This document shows positions 23,102 to 35,083 of a stretch of DNA of 64,000 nucleotides, piece after piece. Position 1 is the first letter of the stretch. The number at the start of each line of letters is the position of its first letter. The stretch comes from Candidatus Steffania adelgidicola (GTDB lineage: Bacteria; Pseudomonadota; Gammaproteobacteria; Enterobacterales; Enterobacteriaceae): assembly GCF_020541225.1 (NCBI RefSeq), contig NZ_CP045889.1:558001-622000 (forward strand), in the 5' to 3' direction. Under the pieces are notes generated by a model. That model was not told where the DNA came from. It did no database searches and was given only the letters and a program-made list of their open reading frames with translations. The translations under genes were made by a program, and so were the position numbers.

Positions 23102-24964
23102 CTAAGCTAGCCATGCCTCAATTTTCCGACGGATCCCCTCACCATCCAGTCCTAGATCCGACCGGATCTCGTCCTGGCTACCCTGTGGTAAAAAGTGATC
23201 CGGTAAGCCGATATTTAATACTTGCACCTGTAGCCGACTGTTCATAACATATTCATTTACTCCACTGCCGGCGCCCCCTATGATAGCGTTTTCCTCTATT
23301 GTGACTAGTGCCCGATGGCTATCTGCCATTTCGCTTATTAGCGCACCGTCGAGAGGTTTGACGAAGCGCATATCTACTAGTGTTGCGTTCAGGGCCTTCG
23401 CCGCATTTTCTGCGTGAATTAATAAGGTACCAAAATTGAGAATAGCTACCCCCGTACCTTGGCGTCGAACTATTCCTTTTCCTAGTGGTAATTCATACAG
23501 ATCGCTAAGAATGATTCCGGTTCCGTTGCCGCGTGGATAACGTACCGCAGTTGGCCCTATACGGTAGTGATATGCAGTGTGTAGCATTAGGCGGCATTCG
23601 TTTTCATCGCTCGGCGTCATGATGACCATATTCGGAATACAGCGTAGGTAAGAGAGATCGAATGCGCCCTGATGAGTTGGGCCGTCAGCACCAACTACCC
23701 CGCCGCGATCGATGGCAAATAGAACCGGTAAATTCTGAATGGCCACGTCGTGAATTAACTGATCGTACGCACGCTGCAAAAAGGTGGAATAAATAGCGAC
23801 CACAGGATTATAACCGCTAATAGCTAGTCCTGCAGCAAAGGTAACTGCATGCTGTTCAGCAATAGCTACATCAAAATACTGATTCGGGTACTGGCGAGAA
23901 AACTCGACCATCCCCGAACCTTCACGCATAGCCGGTGTGATCGCCATCAATTTATTATCACCAGAGGCACTAGCGCAAAGCCAATCACCGAAAATAGTTG
24001 AGTAGGAGGGGCATCTGTTTCCGCTTTTTGGGAGTGTACCAATTTTGGGATCGAATGTTGGTACCGAATGCCAGCTTATAGGGTCTTTTTCTGCTGGTGC
24101 ATAGCCACGGCCTTTTTGGGTCATTATATGCAGAAGATGTTGTCCTTTTTTGTTACGTATATTTTTAAGCGTGTTCACTAGGCCATGGACATCATGTCCA
24201 TCCATCGGACCGAGATAGTTAAATCCTAGCTCCTGAAATAGAGTACCCGGTACTGCCATATTTTTAATATGTTCTTCAGTGCGCTTTACTAATTTCTTGA
24301 TCGGCGGAATACCAGATAATACTTTTTTTCCGCTTTCACGCAGACTAGAGTAGAGTTTACCAGACAGGATCTGTGCTATCCGCTTATTCAGCGCCCCAAC
24401 ATTTTCCGAAATGGACATGTTATTGTCGTTTAGTAACACAAGCAGGTTTGATTTTATATCGCCTGCGTGATTCATCGCTTCGAATGCCATGCCGGCGGTG
24501 ATGGCGCCGTCACCAATGATGCATACTGTACGACGATCTAAGTCTTCAATCTCAGCCGCCACTGCCATACCGAGTCCAGCGCTAATGGAGGTTGAAGAAT
24601 GTCCTACAGATAAGTGGTCGTATTCGCTTTCACCACGCCAGGGAAATGGATGTAACCCATTACGTTGGCGAATAGTGGTAATACGATCGCGGCGTCCTGT
24701 TAGAATTTTATGTGGATAAGCCTGATGGCCAACATCCCAAATTAACTGGTCAAACGGCGTATTATAAACGTAATGAAGTGCTACTGTCAGTTCCACTGTA
24801 CCCAGTCCCGAAGCGAAATGTCCGCTTGAGCGGCTAACACTATCTAGCAAAAAATTCCGTAGCTCTTCGCATAGAGCTACTAGACTCTCTTGTGGTAACT
24901 GGCGAAGCTCTATAGGATTGTTAGCCAAGATCAGTGTTGGGTATTTTTTTGTGTCAAGACTCAT
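23102..24964 (-). CDS. dxs: 1-deoxy-D-xylulose-5-phosphate synthase
   Basis: Thiamine-diphosphate enzyme that condenses pyruvate and glyceraldehyde 3-phosphate, the first step of the MEP pathway. The 620 residues equal E. coli Dxs. The N-terminal domain has [18 protein letters not shown] and the ThDP/Mg motif [19 protein letters not shown]; the pyrimidine domain has [17 protein letters not shown] with the catalytic Glu, and the C-terminal domain is complete ([14 protein letters not shown]). It follows ispA by 38 nt on the same strand, the remaining part of the xseB-ispA-dxs operon. It needs thiamine diphosphate, although the thiI gene next door is dead. Confidence 0.97.
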   Translation of the reverse strand: MSLDTKKYPTLILANNPIELRQLPQESLVALCEELRNFLLDSVSRSSGHFASGLGTVELTVALHYVYNTPFDQLIWDVGHQAYPHKILTGRRDRITTIRQRNGLHPFPWRGESEYDHLSVGHSSTSISAGLGMAVAAEIEDLDRRTVCIIGDGAITAGMAFEAMNHAGDIKSNLLVLLNDNNMSISENVGALNKRIAQILSGKLYSSLRESGKKVLSGIPPIKKLVKRTEEHIKNMAVPGTLFQELGFNYLGPMDGHDVHGLVNTLKNIRNKKGQHLLHIMTQKGRGYAPAEKDPISWHSVPTFDPKIGTLPKSGNRCPSYSTIFGDWLCASASGDNKLMAITPAMREGSGMVEFSRQYPNQYFDVAIAEQHAVTFAAGLAISGYNPVVAIYSTFLQRAYDQLIHDVAIQNLPVLFAIDRGGVVGADGPTHQGAFDLSYLRCIPNMVIMTPSDENECRLMLHTAYHYRIGPTAVRYPRGNGTGIILSDLYELPLGKGIVRRQGTGVAILNFGTLLIHAENAAKALNATLVDMRFVKPLDGALISEMADSHRALVTIEENAIIGGAGSGVNEYVMNSRLQVQVLNIGLPDHFLPQGSQDEIRSDLGLDGEGIRRKIEAWLA

Positions 24965-25002
24965 GGAGTACTCATGTTTGAGATGTAAAGAACCACATCG
25001 AC

Positions 25003-25905
25003 TTATTTATCACGTTCAATGATATAGCGCGCTAGCGCTACCAGCGGGGCTATATTATAACCGAGCGAAGCGATAGATTTTAAGGATGCTAGCGATGCAT
25101 CATATAGAGCTTTAGCCTTTACTCGCGCCATATCCAGTCCTAGTAGTGCCGGATAGGTGATTTTATCTATTTTTTGATTTTGACCCTGTTGTTTTCTAGT
25201 GCTGTGACTGTCACCCACAATATCAAGAATATCGTCCTGTACCTGGAAAGCTAAACCGATCGTCTCAGCGAAACGATCCAGATAACGACCCGTTACGCTA
25301 TTGTATTGGCCTGGTGCCAGCATACCTAGCCTTACTGCTGCTCGAATAAGCTTGCCTGTCTTGTGCCGATGCATAATCTCTAAGCTTTTAGGTGAGACTT
25401 GTTTCTCTGCTAGCGTTATATCTAGCGCTTGTCCGAGACACATCCCCTTAGCTCCGCTAGCGGAAGCTAGAATGGAGATCATTTTTAGGCGATCTTGTAA
25501 AGATACCTCTGGCATCTCTGCATCAGCTAAAATACTGAAAGCCAATGTTTGCAGCGCATCGCCAGCCAAAATGGCTATCGTTTCGCCGAATTTAACATGG
25601 CAGGTTGGTAAACCTCGCCGTAATTTATCATTATCCATTGCTGGTAGATCGTCATGAATCAGCGAATAAGCATGAATGCACTCAATCGCAGCTGCAGGGG
25701 CATCAAGATTGATGGAAGGTAGACCAAAAAGACGCCCTGTTTGATAAACTAAAAACGGCCGAAGACGCTTTCCACCCAGTAGTGTACCATGGCGCATAGC
25801 TTTGATAAGGGGGGCTTGTTGTCTAGGGAGGGCGTTAAGATAATGTTCAAGTACGGCATCTACCTTCTTGCGACTATCTTCTAGCGCTCTTGCAAAATCG
25901 CTCAT
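25003..25905 (-). CDS. ispA: farnesyl diphosphate synthase (geranyltranstransferase)
   Basis: Condenses IPP with DMAPP and GPP to give farnesyl diphosphate, the precursor of undecaprenyl phosphate and quinone side chains. The 300 residues (E. coli 299) carry the first aspartate-rich motif in [12 protein letters not shown] and the second in [12 protein letters not shown], plus GGKRLRP near the N-terminus. The ATG at 25903-25905 overlaps the stop of the xseB remnant frame (ATGA), so ribosome coupling from the dead upstream gene may still help initiation; no strong separate Shine-Dalgarno is visible. Confidence 0.96.
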   Translation of the reverse strand: MSDFARALEDSRKKVDAVLEHYLNALPRQQAPLIKAMRHGTLLGGKRLRPFLVYQTGRLFGLPSINLDAPAAAIECIHAYSLIHDDLPAMDNDKLRRGLPTCHVKFGETIAILAGDALQTLAFSILADAEMPEVSLQDRLKMISILASASGAKGMCLGQALDITLAEKQVSPKSLEIMHRHKTGKLIRAAVRLGMLAPGQYNSVTGRYLDRFAETIGLAFQVQDDILDIVGDSHSTRKQQGQNQKIDKITYPALLGLDMARVKAKALYDASLASLKSIASLGYNIAPLVALARYIIERDK

Positions 25906-26060
25906 ACTCTATCTTTTTCTGAATAAAAATAAGTAAGTAGGTCTTCTGGTTTGTTATTCAAAAGGATATGAACTCGCTGTTTTGCTTGTTTAGTGAGTTT
26001 CTGCTTTAATTTTTTTGATGGTAGTATCAAAACTCGCGAGTTTTTCAGTTTTTTTTTCAT
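25902..26060 (-). pseudogene. xseB: xseB remnant (exonuclease VII small subunit)
   Basis: One frame from the ATG at 26060 gives 52 codons. Its C-terminal half QKLTKQAKQRVHILLNN and YFYSEKD matches XseB AKLQQAEQRVQILLSDN and FTPDNE. The N-terminal match (LASFDTTIKKIKAET against PASFEKALSELEQIVTR) is in another frame, reached by one extra base in the run of nine A's after ATGs first base triplet, and the frame would return at a second A-run. About 21 central residues are also deleted. The stop TGA overlaps the ispA start codon. Protein activity seems impossible, but the open frame leading into ispA is preserved. Confidence 0.75.
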
Positions 26061-26259
26061 GGTTTATATCTTACCGGTTACTTACCTAAAGTAGGGATAA
26101 GATTCAATTTTAATCTAGAGTGTGATGATTAGCAAATGTCACCTGAATCCCGTATGAAATGTGAAAATAGTACTCTTGCTTTGTTCTGTAGGGGGTACAG
26201 TGTACCTGGTTTTCTATTATATAATAGATTGCAAGGCGTTACTACTTAATCAGTAGGGC

Positions 26260-27500
26260 ATGACTATTCTTCTGAAATTCATCATCGAACTGTTGCAGAA
26301 AATCACGATAAAAAGTTAAATTGCACAGTTATATTTTATAAAAATACTTGTTAGTAAGACCTGTAATATTCTTAAACTTTGCGATATCTTATGTTCGGTA
26401 TTACTTTATTGAGATTATATCGAGGTATAAGCTAGTACTTCAGTACATAGCACTACCTATCCAATGTTTTGACTCATCTTCTCGGTATCTATCATATATT
26501 CAAGATATAAGGTTATTTTTTGAAAAAAAATGCTTGATGTTTATCAAGCCATGATAGCCACATGTTTGTATTCAATGCACTCATCCCGATACAATAATAT
26601 TACTAGAAATTACATATGATCAGCTAGGCCTGATAATTTGAGTACTTCGAAGGTTTAGGTGGTTATTGTTTTTTAATTTTATCCACATGTTTCATGAAAT
26701 CGGTATCTGTTAGGTATTGCTATCTCTTATGGCATCGATTTTTAATATCGCATAACGTATATTTTATATCTTTTGATTTCGTTCAGGTGAGCAACGAAAG
26801 TTTAAAAAAGGTAGATGACGGCCTGATAGATAGGATTTTCCTAAAGCGCATCATGGTGTGTACCATATCATTTATTATAAAGCGATATGCTATTTAAGCG
26901 CTAGTAACAGGCGAAGCACGTATTCAAGTATTCTCTCAGAGACTCACTAATCTGTACAGGATTGTCAATGTTTGGGATGCACTCACTGGTCCTGACCCTG
27001 TATTTCCCATAATAAATAAAATATGATCAATCTGGCACGTCAGGTCGGCATAGAAATATATTCAAAGTATGTCAGAATACTATGGATTTTTCTAAAAAAT
27101 CGACTGTTTAGGCAGTGAAAAGTCAACTCAAACAAGAAGAGAGAGAGATTTGATTGTATAGTGCTTGACGTTCCGTTATTTTAGGTACAGGTATGTGAGT
27201 TTTACAGCATTGTTGCAAGGAGAATGCTGTAAACTTCATAGAAGTGAAAACGACTGATGCATTGAGTAATAGTCATCTCTTGTTGGATATTAGATCTCCT
27301 GATGAACAGGAAGATAGATCGCTAACATTAAAGCATGCAGCAGTGAAGATCATACTGTTCTATAAACTAGGTAGTCAATTTTGTACTCTTAATCAGACAC
27401 ACACCTACCTTTTATACTGTGAACGTGGGGTCATGAGTCGTCTTCAAGCACTTTATTTACGATAAAAAGAGATTTTATAATATTAAAGGTTTATTGCCCT
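26260..27500 (+). pseudogene. thiI: thiI remnant (tRNA 4-thiouridine / thiazole sulfurtransferase)
   Basis: Three well separated pieces are legible in the right order. At 26272 on: LKFIIELLQKITIKS, a stop, then YFIKILVSKTCNILKL (ThiI start KFIIKLFPEITIKS...FIKILTGNIRNVLK). At 26720-26890: LLWHRFLISHNVYFISFDF and ESLKKVDDGLIDRIFLKRIM (ThiI YLWNRFGSSHRVRFVAINF, EILEKIDDGQMGVILKRMM). At 27280-27465: LLLDIRSPDEQED, FYKLGSQF and LLYCERGVMSRLQALYLR (the rhodanese domain with its catalytic Cys), then a stop and degraded NNVKVYRP. The pyrophosphatase P-loop region is destroyed. It is divergent from xseB-ispA-dxs, as in E. coli. Confidence 0.88.
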
Positions 27501-28703
27501 TAAATCCCTATCCTTATCAGCCACAATCATACAGGATGCTACCATGATTAGAGGTTATCTTGGCCTGTTTCCATTTCCGATAAAATATCTTGAGGTAATA
27601 TACATTAACTAGCTTCATCGTCCGCGTTTGGCTATTTTAAAATATAATTAATGCAGTTGAAAAGAACATTTATCGTGCGGGCCTTGTTATGTTCGTGAAG
27701 AAGAGATGGTATGTTTTGCTCGTATTGATTATGGTACTTGCTTTCTTCGAAGAGTCTTTTAAATGCTAAAATTGCTAAGACAGCATATAGGTAAGCAAAA
27801 AAACATTAGAACATTTCACCTTATCCCTAAAAATTATCTAATTGACTTCATGGGTATTATACCCTCTCTAAACAGAGTCCTACGCCATAATGATTTTTTA
27901 TTTTCAATACTCAATTGGATCTTCTAAATTGGGTGGAATAGATATTCCATACTGACGATAGATTTTAAATATTTAGTTTTTAGAAAGTGCTTTTGTATAT
28001 CACAATGATGAAGTTTTTTTAAAGAGAAAAAGATAAGATCCAGTACAATACAATTGTTAGAATATTTATTAAAAAACTCTATTTTTCTTTGTTTTTGGTT
28101 TTCTGATTTATTCAAAGTAAAATCTTATTAATTTTCAGGGGAGGCCTTAAACCTCTGGTAAGGTGTCATAGAAACAATTTTTGTTATCAAATAAGTTAGA
28201 TTGTATCTTTTTAGAGCGGAGTTTTAAAAACTTCCCTTAGCTTCTAACACTTTTTGCACATGCTTTAGAGTTGTGTGAGAGCATTCCTAATGCTTTATTG
28301 AGAACCAATCAAGTTCTTGTCCATTGCGCTTAATAAACATTAAGATCTTGTCAAGGATGAAATCCTATTTTAATTCATTAATTTGAATCATGATATTCAA
28401 TGCAAGCAAATATAGTTTTTCCTATGAAACACTGCTGTATTCCAATCTTTGGTTTGCAAGATTTTATCTAGCCTTAACACATGACGTACACTGGAATATA
28501 TTTAATAAATAATATAAAGAATATGACTACAATTACCTTATTTTAGATGAATCACTAGTCCTTTTCTCCCACTGCTCATTGACTGAGGAGATCATATACT
28601 TTTTAGATTTTTTGTACTTAGTCCTGCATATAGAAAAGTGAATTACTATTGCAGTAGTATCTATGATACGGTAGTATGGAACTTAAATTCTCGTATAGTC
28701 TTT
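27501..28703. other. gene-free stretch between thiI remnant and tRNA-Leu
   Basis: About 1.2 kb of AT-rich sequence. Short open pieces exist on both strands, but none matched a family I can name; the yajL and panE genes expected near thiI are not recognisable. Confidence 0.4.
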
Positions 28704-28786
28704 GCCGAAGTGGCGAAATTGGTAGACGCAGTTGATTCAAAATCAACCGCCTTCGCGGTATGCCGGTTCGAGTCCGGCCTTCGGCA
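28704..28786 (+). tRNA. leuX: tRNA-Leu (anticodon CAA)
   Basis: A class II tRNA reads from GCCGAAG (28704-28710) to CTTCGGC plus discriminator A (28779-28786). The acceptor stem pairs perfectly, the D-loop has GGTAGACGC, the anticodon arm GTTGATTCAAAATCAAC gives CAA, there is a long variable arm (CGCCTTCGCGG) and the T-arm is GCCGGTTCGAGTCCGGC. It closely resembles E. coli leuX. The 3' CCA is not encoded (TTA follows), so the tail has to be added by tRNA nucleotidyltransferase. Confidence 0.95.
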
Positions 28787-29017
28787 TTATCCAATCCCAT
28801 AATATTGATATTAATCAATTCCATTTATAATGGAAGCGATAGAAACCGTTGCTTCTATTATAAAGGGTGAAGTGCCGTTTTACTATAATTGAAGATTAAA
28901 CTTCATCTATTATATTAATGAGTATTGAGAGAGATAGCGTATTTACTATATTATAAGGATATATTTCGATTACTAAATAAGTAAGATTCCTACGGTCAGC
29001 GCCTATTTTATAGAATG

Positions 29018-29084
29018 TATCTATATCTATATCTATATCTATATCTATATCTATATCTATATCTATATCTATAGATATAGATAG
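29018..29084 (+). repeat. CTATAT hexanucleotide microsatellite
   Basis: Eight exact tandem CTATAT units run from 29021 to 29068, preceded by TAT and followed by CTATAG and an inverted ATAGATATAGATAG, so the 3' end can fold back on the array. It is the only sizable tandem repeat seen in the window. The remainder of the 28787-29998 spacer holds nothing I recognise. Confidence 0.95.
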
Positions 29085-29998
29085 GTTTACTATTAACTCA
29101 TGCTTGATCGCCTACAGCAATCTCTTGTTATTTAATACTGATTATTAATCATATCTAATTATCAAGTAATACATGCTGATAAAGCATGTATCATCAGTCC
29201 TCTATAAAAACTGTTTGAATATCCTTCAAAAGGATATCTGTGATGTTTGCAACAGATTGACCAATTGTGAAAAGTTTATTCGCTGAGTGTGGATGATAAA
29301 AGACAAATTAGAATGAAAAAAATTATATAGAAAGAAGTATCTATTTTTTTCGCTTGTTTTCAGCGAATTCTCAAGCCAACGAAAATCCAAGAAATAGTTC
29401 AAGTAGATATTTAGTGATCAAGGATCGTCTGCTAGACGATTCCGCATCTTCTCATGCTTGGTATATGTCATGACTATTAACATAGTGTTTAAGCAGGGAT
29501 GATATAAGAAGTGATGTAATTTTAGGTTTTCCATAAATAATAGACGAAACTGGTTTTTCTCATTAAAAGATGCTGAGAGTTGTGATGAACACTACCTGTA
29601 TTGATTGACTAATAAAGCTGTTTTCAATATGCGATTGAGAGAAATCGGTGTTTATGCGTTGATACATAAACGGATAAGGAGATACAATGGGTACTGTGAT
29701 CAATAGGTTGCAGTAATACGCATTATTATTGCTCTATCAACGTGATTCAGCTTGAATAAGCCATGAAGACGTAACGCTCTCTTTGTTAATCTAGTGGCGA
29801 ATGATCTGAAACATAGTTTTGATTGTAAATATAGGAGTTACTAAAAAAATCCAACAAAATAACTTTTTCCATCTCGGATATGGCAGAAAAAGTGAATAAA
29901 ACAGTATTGAATCAATATATTATATTTATAATATATCGCAGGATAGTCAATATAGTGAACAAATGCGCTTATTAACGACATACTATGCATGTGATTAC

Positions 29999-31324
<1,326 letters not shown>

Positions 31325-31339
31325 TTATCGGCCTTACGA

Positions 31340-32440
31340 CCAATAAACGGACGCCGTATGATAAATATTACTAACCTTACCCCAACAATGGGGTGATCGA
31401 TACTTTTTTGTCTGGCTAGCTCAATCTATGTCGATTAGTTTTGAATAATAGTCTCGGTTATGAGTGATACAGTAGAGAATATAGTTTTATCAGCAGAGAT
31501 AGATATTAAGTTTGCCTTGAGATGCCTATGTTCAATACATAAGCTTTATATCTTAGCTTGATAAGCTAAAGGGCTCGCAAGGATAAGCGGGGGTCTATTT
31601 TAGATTGCTGTTTAAAATGAGGATTGAGATCGTTATTCGGTTTTCAACTCAAGATAGATAATATCACTTTATTCGAGTAGCGATTTGGTTGAATGATACA
31701 CGCCACTATCGATACAATAGGGTTAGCAGGCTGTTATAGAGTTGCCTGGCAGGCGTCTATATCAGCCGGATCTTATCTATACTAAAACGATTGCTACTTA
31801 GCGTATCTCATCAAGGAACGCCCCTTCTCTCATGCAGCCTTACTGTCGGTTGTACTTATTTCTTGTTGAGAGCGTAAAATTTTGAAATCCAAGTGCATAT
31901 TACTGTTTATTTTATCTTCTGAAAGAAGATAGATTGCCGACTGCTGTATGATATATTGTTTTACTGAGTATATATGATTTTCTTTGTACGGATTCACTAA
32001 TCAATAAAAAAAATTGATGTTTGGACCGTGTAATAGAATACTACTAAGAGACAACAGCAGCCTTAAATGTAGTTTAAAACCCTAGTTCTCAATGGTGTCG
32101 TTGATAAAGATCATGATAACCTTCTATAATTACTTATGTAACAGGCGTCTAGGTTGTTTTTATGAAAAAAATACTGTGTTTCTCATTGACTCATGGTATT
32201 GAGTGTCTAATTCTGTATTGTAATCTAGCGGATACTCTTTAATTAAGTATTTTTTCTCATCCTTGAGACGTAGAATCCTTACCCTTAGTGTTCTCTAACT
32301 GAATCAGGTTGTAATGGGGAACAAGTTTTTCTAGAGTTGTTCCTCTTTCCTCTATGGGTTTTCAAATAATTTTGGATGCGATGACTATATTGATTACTTA
32401 GGTTAGCGATTTATCTTCAATCAGAAAATCTCTTGAACTA
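31340..32440 (-). pseudogene. rarA: rarA remnant (replication-associated recombination ATPase)
   Basis: Between lolA and serS, where rarA belongs. On the minus strand near 32440-32300: FSD, NLSNQYSHR and GTTLEKLV, resembling RarA DFSDN, NLAQYIGQQ and the Walker A end KTTLAEVIA. Near 31820-31715 the nucleotides still align with DPLYVARRCLA and a frame reads ANPIVSIVA (RarA ADPRAMQVA). Stops and shifts are everywhere, and the middle is unreadable by eye. The call depends on matches at both ends plus synteny; exact limits are approximate. Confidence 0.6.
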
Positions 32441-32531
32441 ATATACAGCCTAATCGTCAATAAACGTTTTTCATCTCCAGCGACTAGTTGGAGCTAATAA
32501 TATAAGTGAAAAATATAGTGATATAGCTTTT

Positions 32532-33140
32532 TTAGCGCTGATCATCGAGCGTTGCGTTTTGTGGTATTGTAAACTTAAACTGAACATTATCTATAAATGT
32601 TTGTTTTTGGTTTTTTAACTCATAAACGCTACATAAACCATCGTGCTCTACAATACTAAAAGCTTTCATGGTGCCGTTATCGGTGATGTTTATCCTAAAC
32701 TCTTTCGGATTACCCTCGTCAGATTTCGGAACTAGCCAAAAATCGTTTCCATCCTGTCTGACATGGTACTGCCGCCAGTCTTCGGAGTTGCTGGTTAGGA
32801 TTAGCATAAATGGTGTATTTTCTATCGATTTTTTTAGATAATTAGCAGTTGCCTGCTTAACAAAAGGATTATAAAACCATAGAGTTTTTCCGTCAGAAAT
32901 CAGCCTACTTTCATCTGGTTCAGTTATATGCCAGTTAAATAAATTTGGCCTTTTTACCCAGATTTCCCCTTTACCTTCCTGGATCAGATCACCCGATGTT
33001 CCCGTCACCTTTTGAACGAAATGAGCGTAAAAACTATTGATCTTATTTAGGCGGTTTTTCAGTACGTCGGCATCATCCCCAAAAACCGGAGCTGATAGTA
33101 TGGCGGCAAGACAATAAACGATCATTAATCTTTTTTGCAT
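32532..33140 (-). CDS. lolA: outer-membrane lipoprotein carrier protein LolA
   Basis: Periplasmic chaperone that takes lipoproteins from LolCDE at the inner membrane to LolB. The 202 residues (E. coli 203) begin with a cleavable signal peptide (MQKRLMIVYCLAAILSAPVFG, cleavage probably after FG at 20-21), then the mature fold with VKRPNLFNWHITEPDES and SDGKTLWFYNPFVKQATA, the most conserved LolA segments. AAGGA precedes the ATG by 11 nt. It lies between a dead ftsK and a dead rarA and is more diverged than the cytosolic proteins around it, but complete. Confidence 0.95.
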   Translation of the reverse strand: MQKRLMIVYCLAAILSAPVFGDDADVLKNRLNKINSFYAHFVQKVTGTSGDLIQEGKGEIWVKRPNLFNWHITEPDESRLISDGKTLWFYNPFVKQATANYLKKSIENTPFMLILTSNSEDWRQYHVRQDGNDFWLVPKSDEGNPKEFRINITDNGTMKAFSIVEHDGLCSVYELKNQKQTFIDNVQFKFTIPQNATLDDQR

Positions 33141-33199
33141 TTATTAGCATTCCTTAACATATTAAATTCGTGTATTACTCTTACCCCCCCAACGTTAGG

Positions 33200-33445
33200 T
33201 AATAGTATTCAATCTTGTTAAACGATGGGTTGAATACCAGGAGCACTTTTAAAAAGTATCAATTTTTAATTGATAACTGTGTTTAAGACGGGGATAGAGC
33301 TCAGTGGTTACTGTGGTACTAGGGAAGGACTAAGATTATGCTATCTAATTCTATAGTTCTTTAGCTATTGCTAAACAACATGATTGTTTATTGCATAACA
33401 TATTGAGTTCTTTTCCACCGGTACTGGTAAGACTGTCGATATGAC
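33200..33445 (-). pseudogene. ftsK: ftsK remnant, C-terminal end legible (DNA translocase)
   Basis: On the minus strand, directly upstream of lolA as in E. coli, WKRTQYVMQ (about 33415-33385) matches DWKARGRPQYVDGI, ELYPRLKHSYQLKIDTF matches ELDPLFDQAVQFVTEKRK, and after a shift KSAPGIQP matches KASISGVQRQ, which leads into the gamma DNA-recognition helix of FtsK. Stops and shifts are present. The motor domain with its Walker motifs could not be found; the wreck may extend further up to about 36.9 kb but is unreadable there. Confidence 0.6.
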
Positions 33446-35053
33446 TAAGTGACTTTATTTTTCTTATATCCCCTAAATGCAGAAAGAAGAAAAGTGTGTA
33501 TCATAAGAAAGATGTACTTTTATTTGCGCTTATACTTAAGCAGCGTTAGATTCAAAAAGATCAAGGTAAGAATTTTACCTTGACATCTAACATACTAACA
33601 TTAGTACCTAAGCGTATGTTGTTTGTTAAGTTTATATAAAATATACTGGCATTAATACTCATGTCAAATAGTACACTCTTTAGTGTCAAAGACACCTTTT
33701 CCACTCCTTTTTATTTTTTACTTTATAACTAATATACAATAAGATTGCTGATTAGCATATAAGGATCTTTTTATCTCAAAAAATCTAAGTCATCATTCCT
33801 AGTGAATATCACTAATACCATATCTGTCTCTAGGAGAATATTGCTTTTTATATATTTACTAGAGTAAAACCCAGTCACATCCAATAAGAAAAAAATGAAG
33901 AGTAAAAAAGCGATAACAATAATATTATTTTAAAAACTTCAGTTCTTTAAGTGTATTTTATTTTTTCTACATCCGTTATGGCAAAGTACCAGAAGGTTAC
34001 CTTATCTCTGTCGTTCGATCACCTTGAAAGAAGGTAAATCGATCTGATATAAATATTTATTTTGGTATATCTTTAATTTATAAAAAATCTATTGCTATTT
34101 TATTTATCACTTATACGTGAGTATGACGTAATATCGCACATATCCGTTCCTAAAATCTATGTTATTAATTACTTTAGAATCTTCGCTTTTCTCTGATGAA
34201 GAGTTAACACAAAAAGAGCTATATTTTAGTTCTCGTTGATTATCTCAACATTAACTGCTCAGATTTTGAGAGAGAAAGATAGAAATGGCGGGATATAAAA
34301 CTTAGCTCCACTTAGTGATAAAGAATCAATTTTAAATCTAAGGTTGGTAAATATTACAATGTATAATATGGATTATTATAACCATATTTACCATGGTTTA
34401 TAGATCAGCATGTAGTATGTTGAAGAAATTCTAATAAATGATAAAAAATAACGCTATCCTATTTGATAAATAGCTGGTAATTAGATGTAAATTTTACATT
34501 ATATCGTTCCTCAGAACGAGACAGAAGCGACTTGATTTTCCTAAGTATGAAGGTAAGAACTTTTATAAAAAATAAAAACAAAGACACGGTTTTAATTTGT
34601 TTTTAAAAGACGAACTTACTTACCTAAATCTTGATGTGTTTTCTCAATTTTCAGAAATAACATTATGCTAATAAAGATTATTTCCTTCATTGTCTTAATC
34701 CATTATCCCCAATTACAGACTATCGAGTATGAACAGGGGGTATGAAATAATTTATAGATTATTTTTATGGAAATATAAATTAAGAGGATTGTGGAAAGAA
34801 TTTTATATTTAATACAAAATCGCGTATTAATAATGTGTTTGCGTCTAAAAAATAACAAGGCAATCGTAAATTTAGTTTTTCTATTTAGATAAAGCGAATG
34901 AGATTAAACAGGAAAATATCTAATAATTTTTATGACAAATGTTTTAGTAAAAGCTATTAATTTTATTAAGTAAAACTTCTTCAGAAGAACTATCCTTTTT
35001 TTAAAAAAAAGAGAACAGAAAAAGACCATTCCCGCTTTTTCAAAGATAAAACT

Positions 35054-35083
35054 ATCGCTTGGCTCATGCCAAGCGATTTTTTT
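35054..35083 (+). terminator. orphan rho-independent terminator
   Basis: ATCGCTTGGC (35054-35063), loop TCAT, GCCAAGCGAT (35068-35077) form a perfect 10-bp stem followed by six T's. No gene ends nearby on the plus strand. On the minus strand the stem is followed by AGTTTTAT, so weak function in that direction is also possible. Confidence 0.75.

Noticed and set aside
25301-25657. 118-codon plus-strand frame inside ispA
   Set aside because: Shadow of ispA on the opposite strand without similarity to any family.
28618-28824. 68-codon minus-strand open frame across the tRNA-Leu gene
   Set aside because: It is the antisense of the tRNA, the classic false ORF made by tRNA sequence.
29018-29084. 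CTATAT tandem repeats as a CRISPR array
   Set aside because: Units are 6 nt, contiguous and without spacers; no cas gene is nearby.
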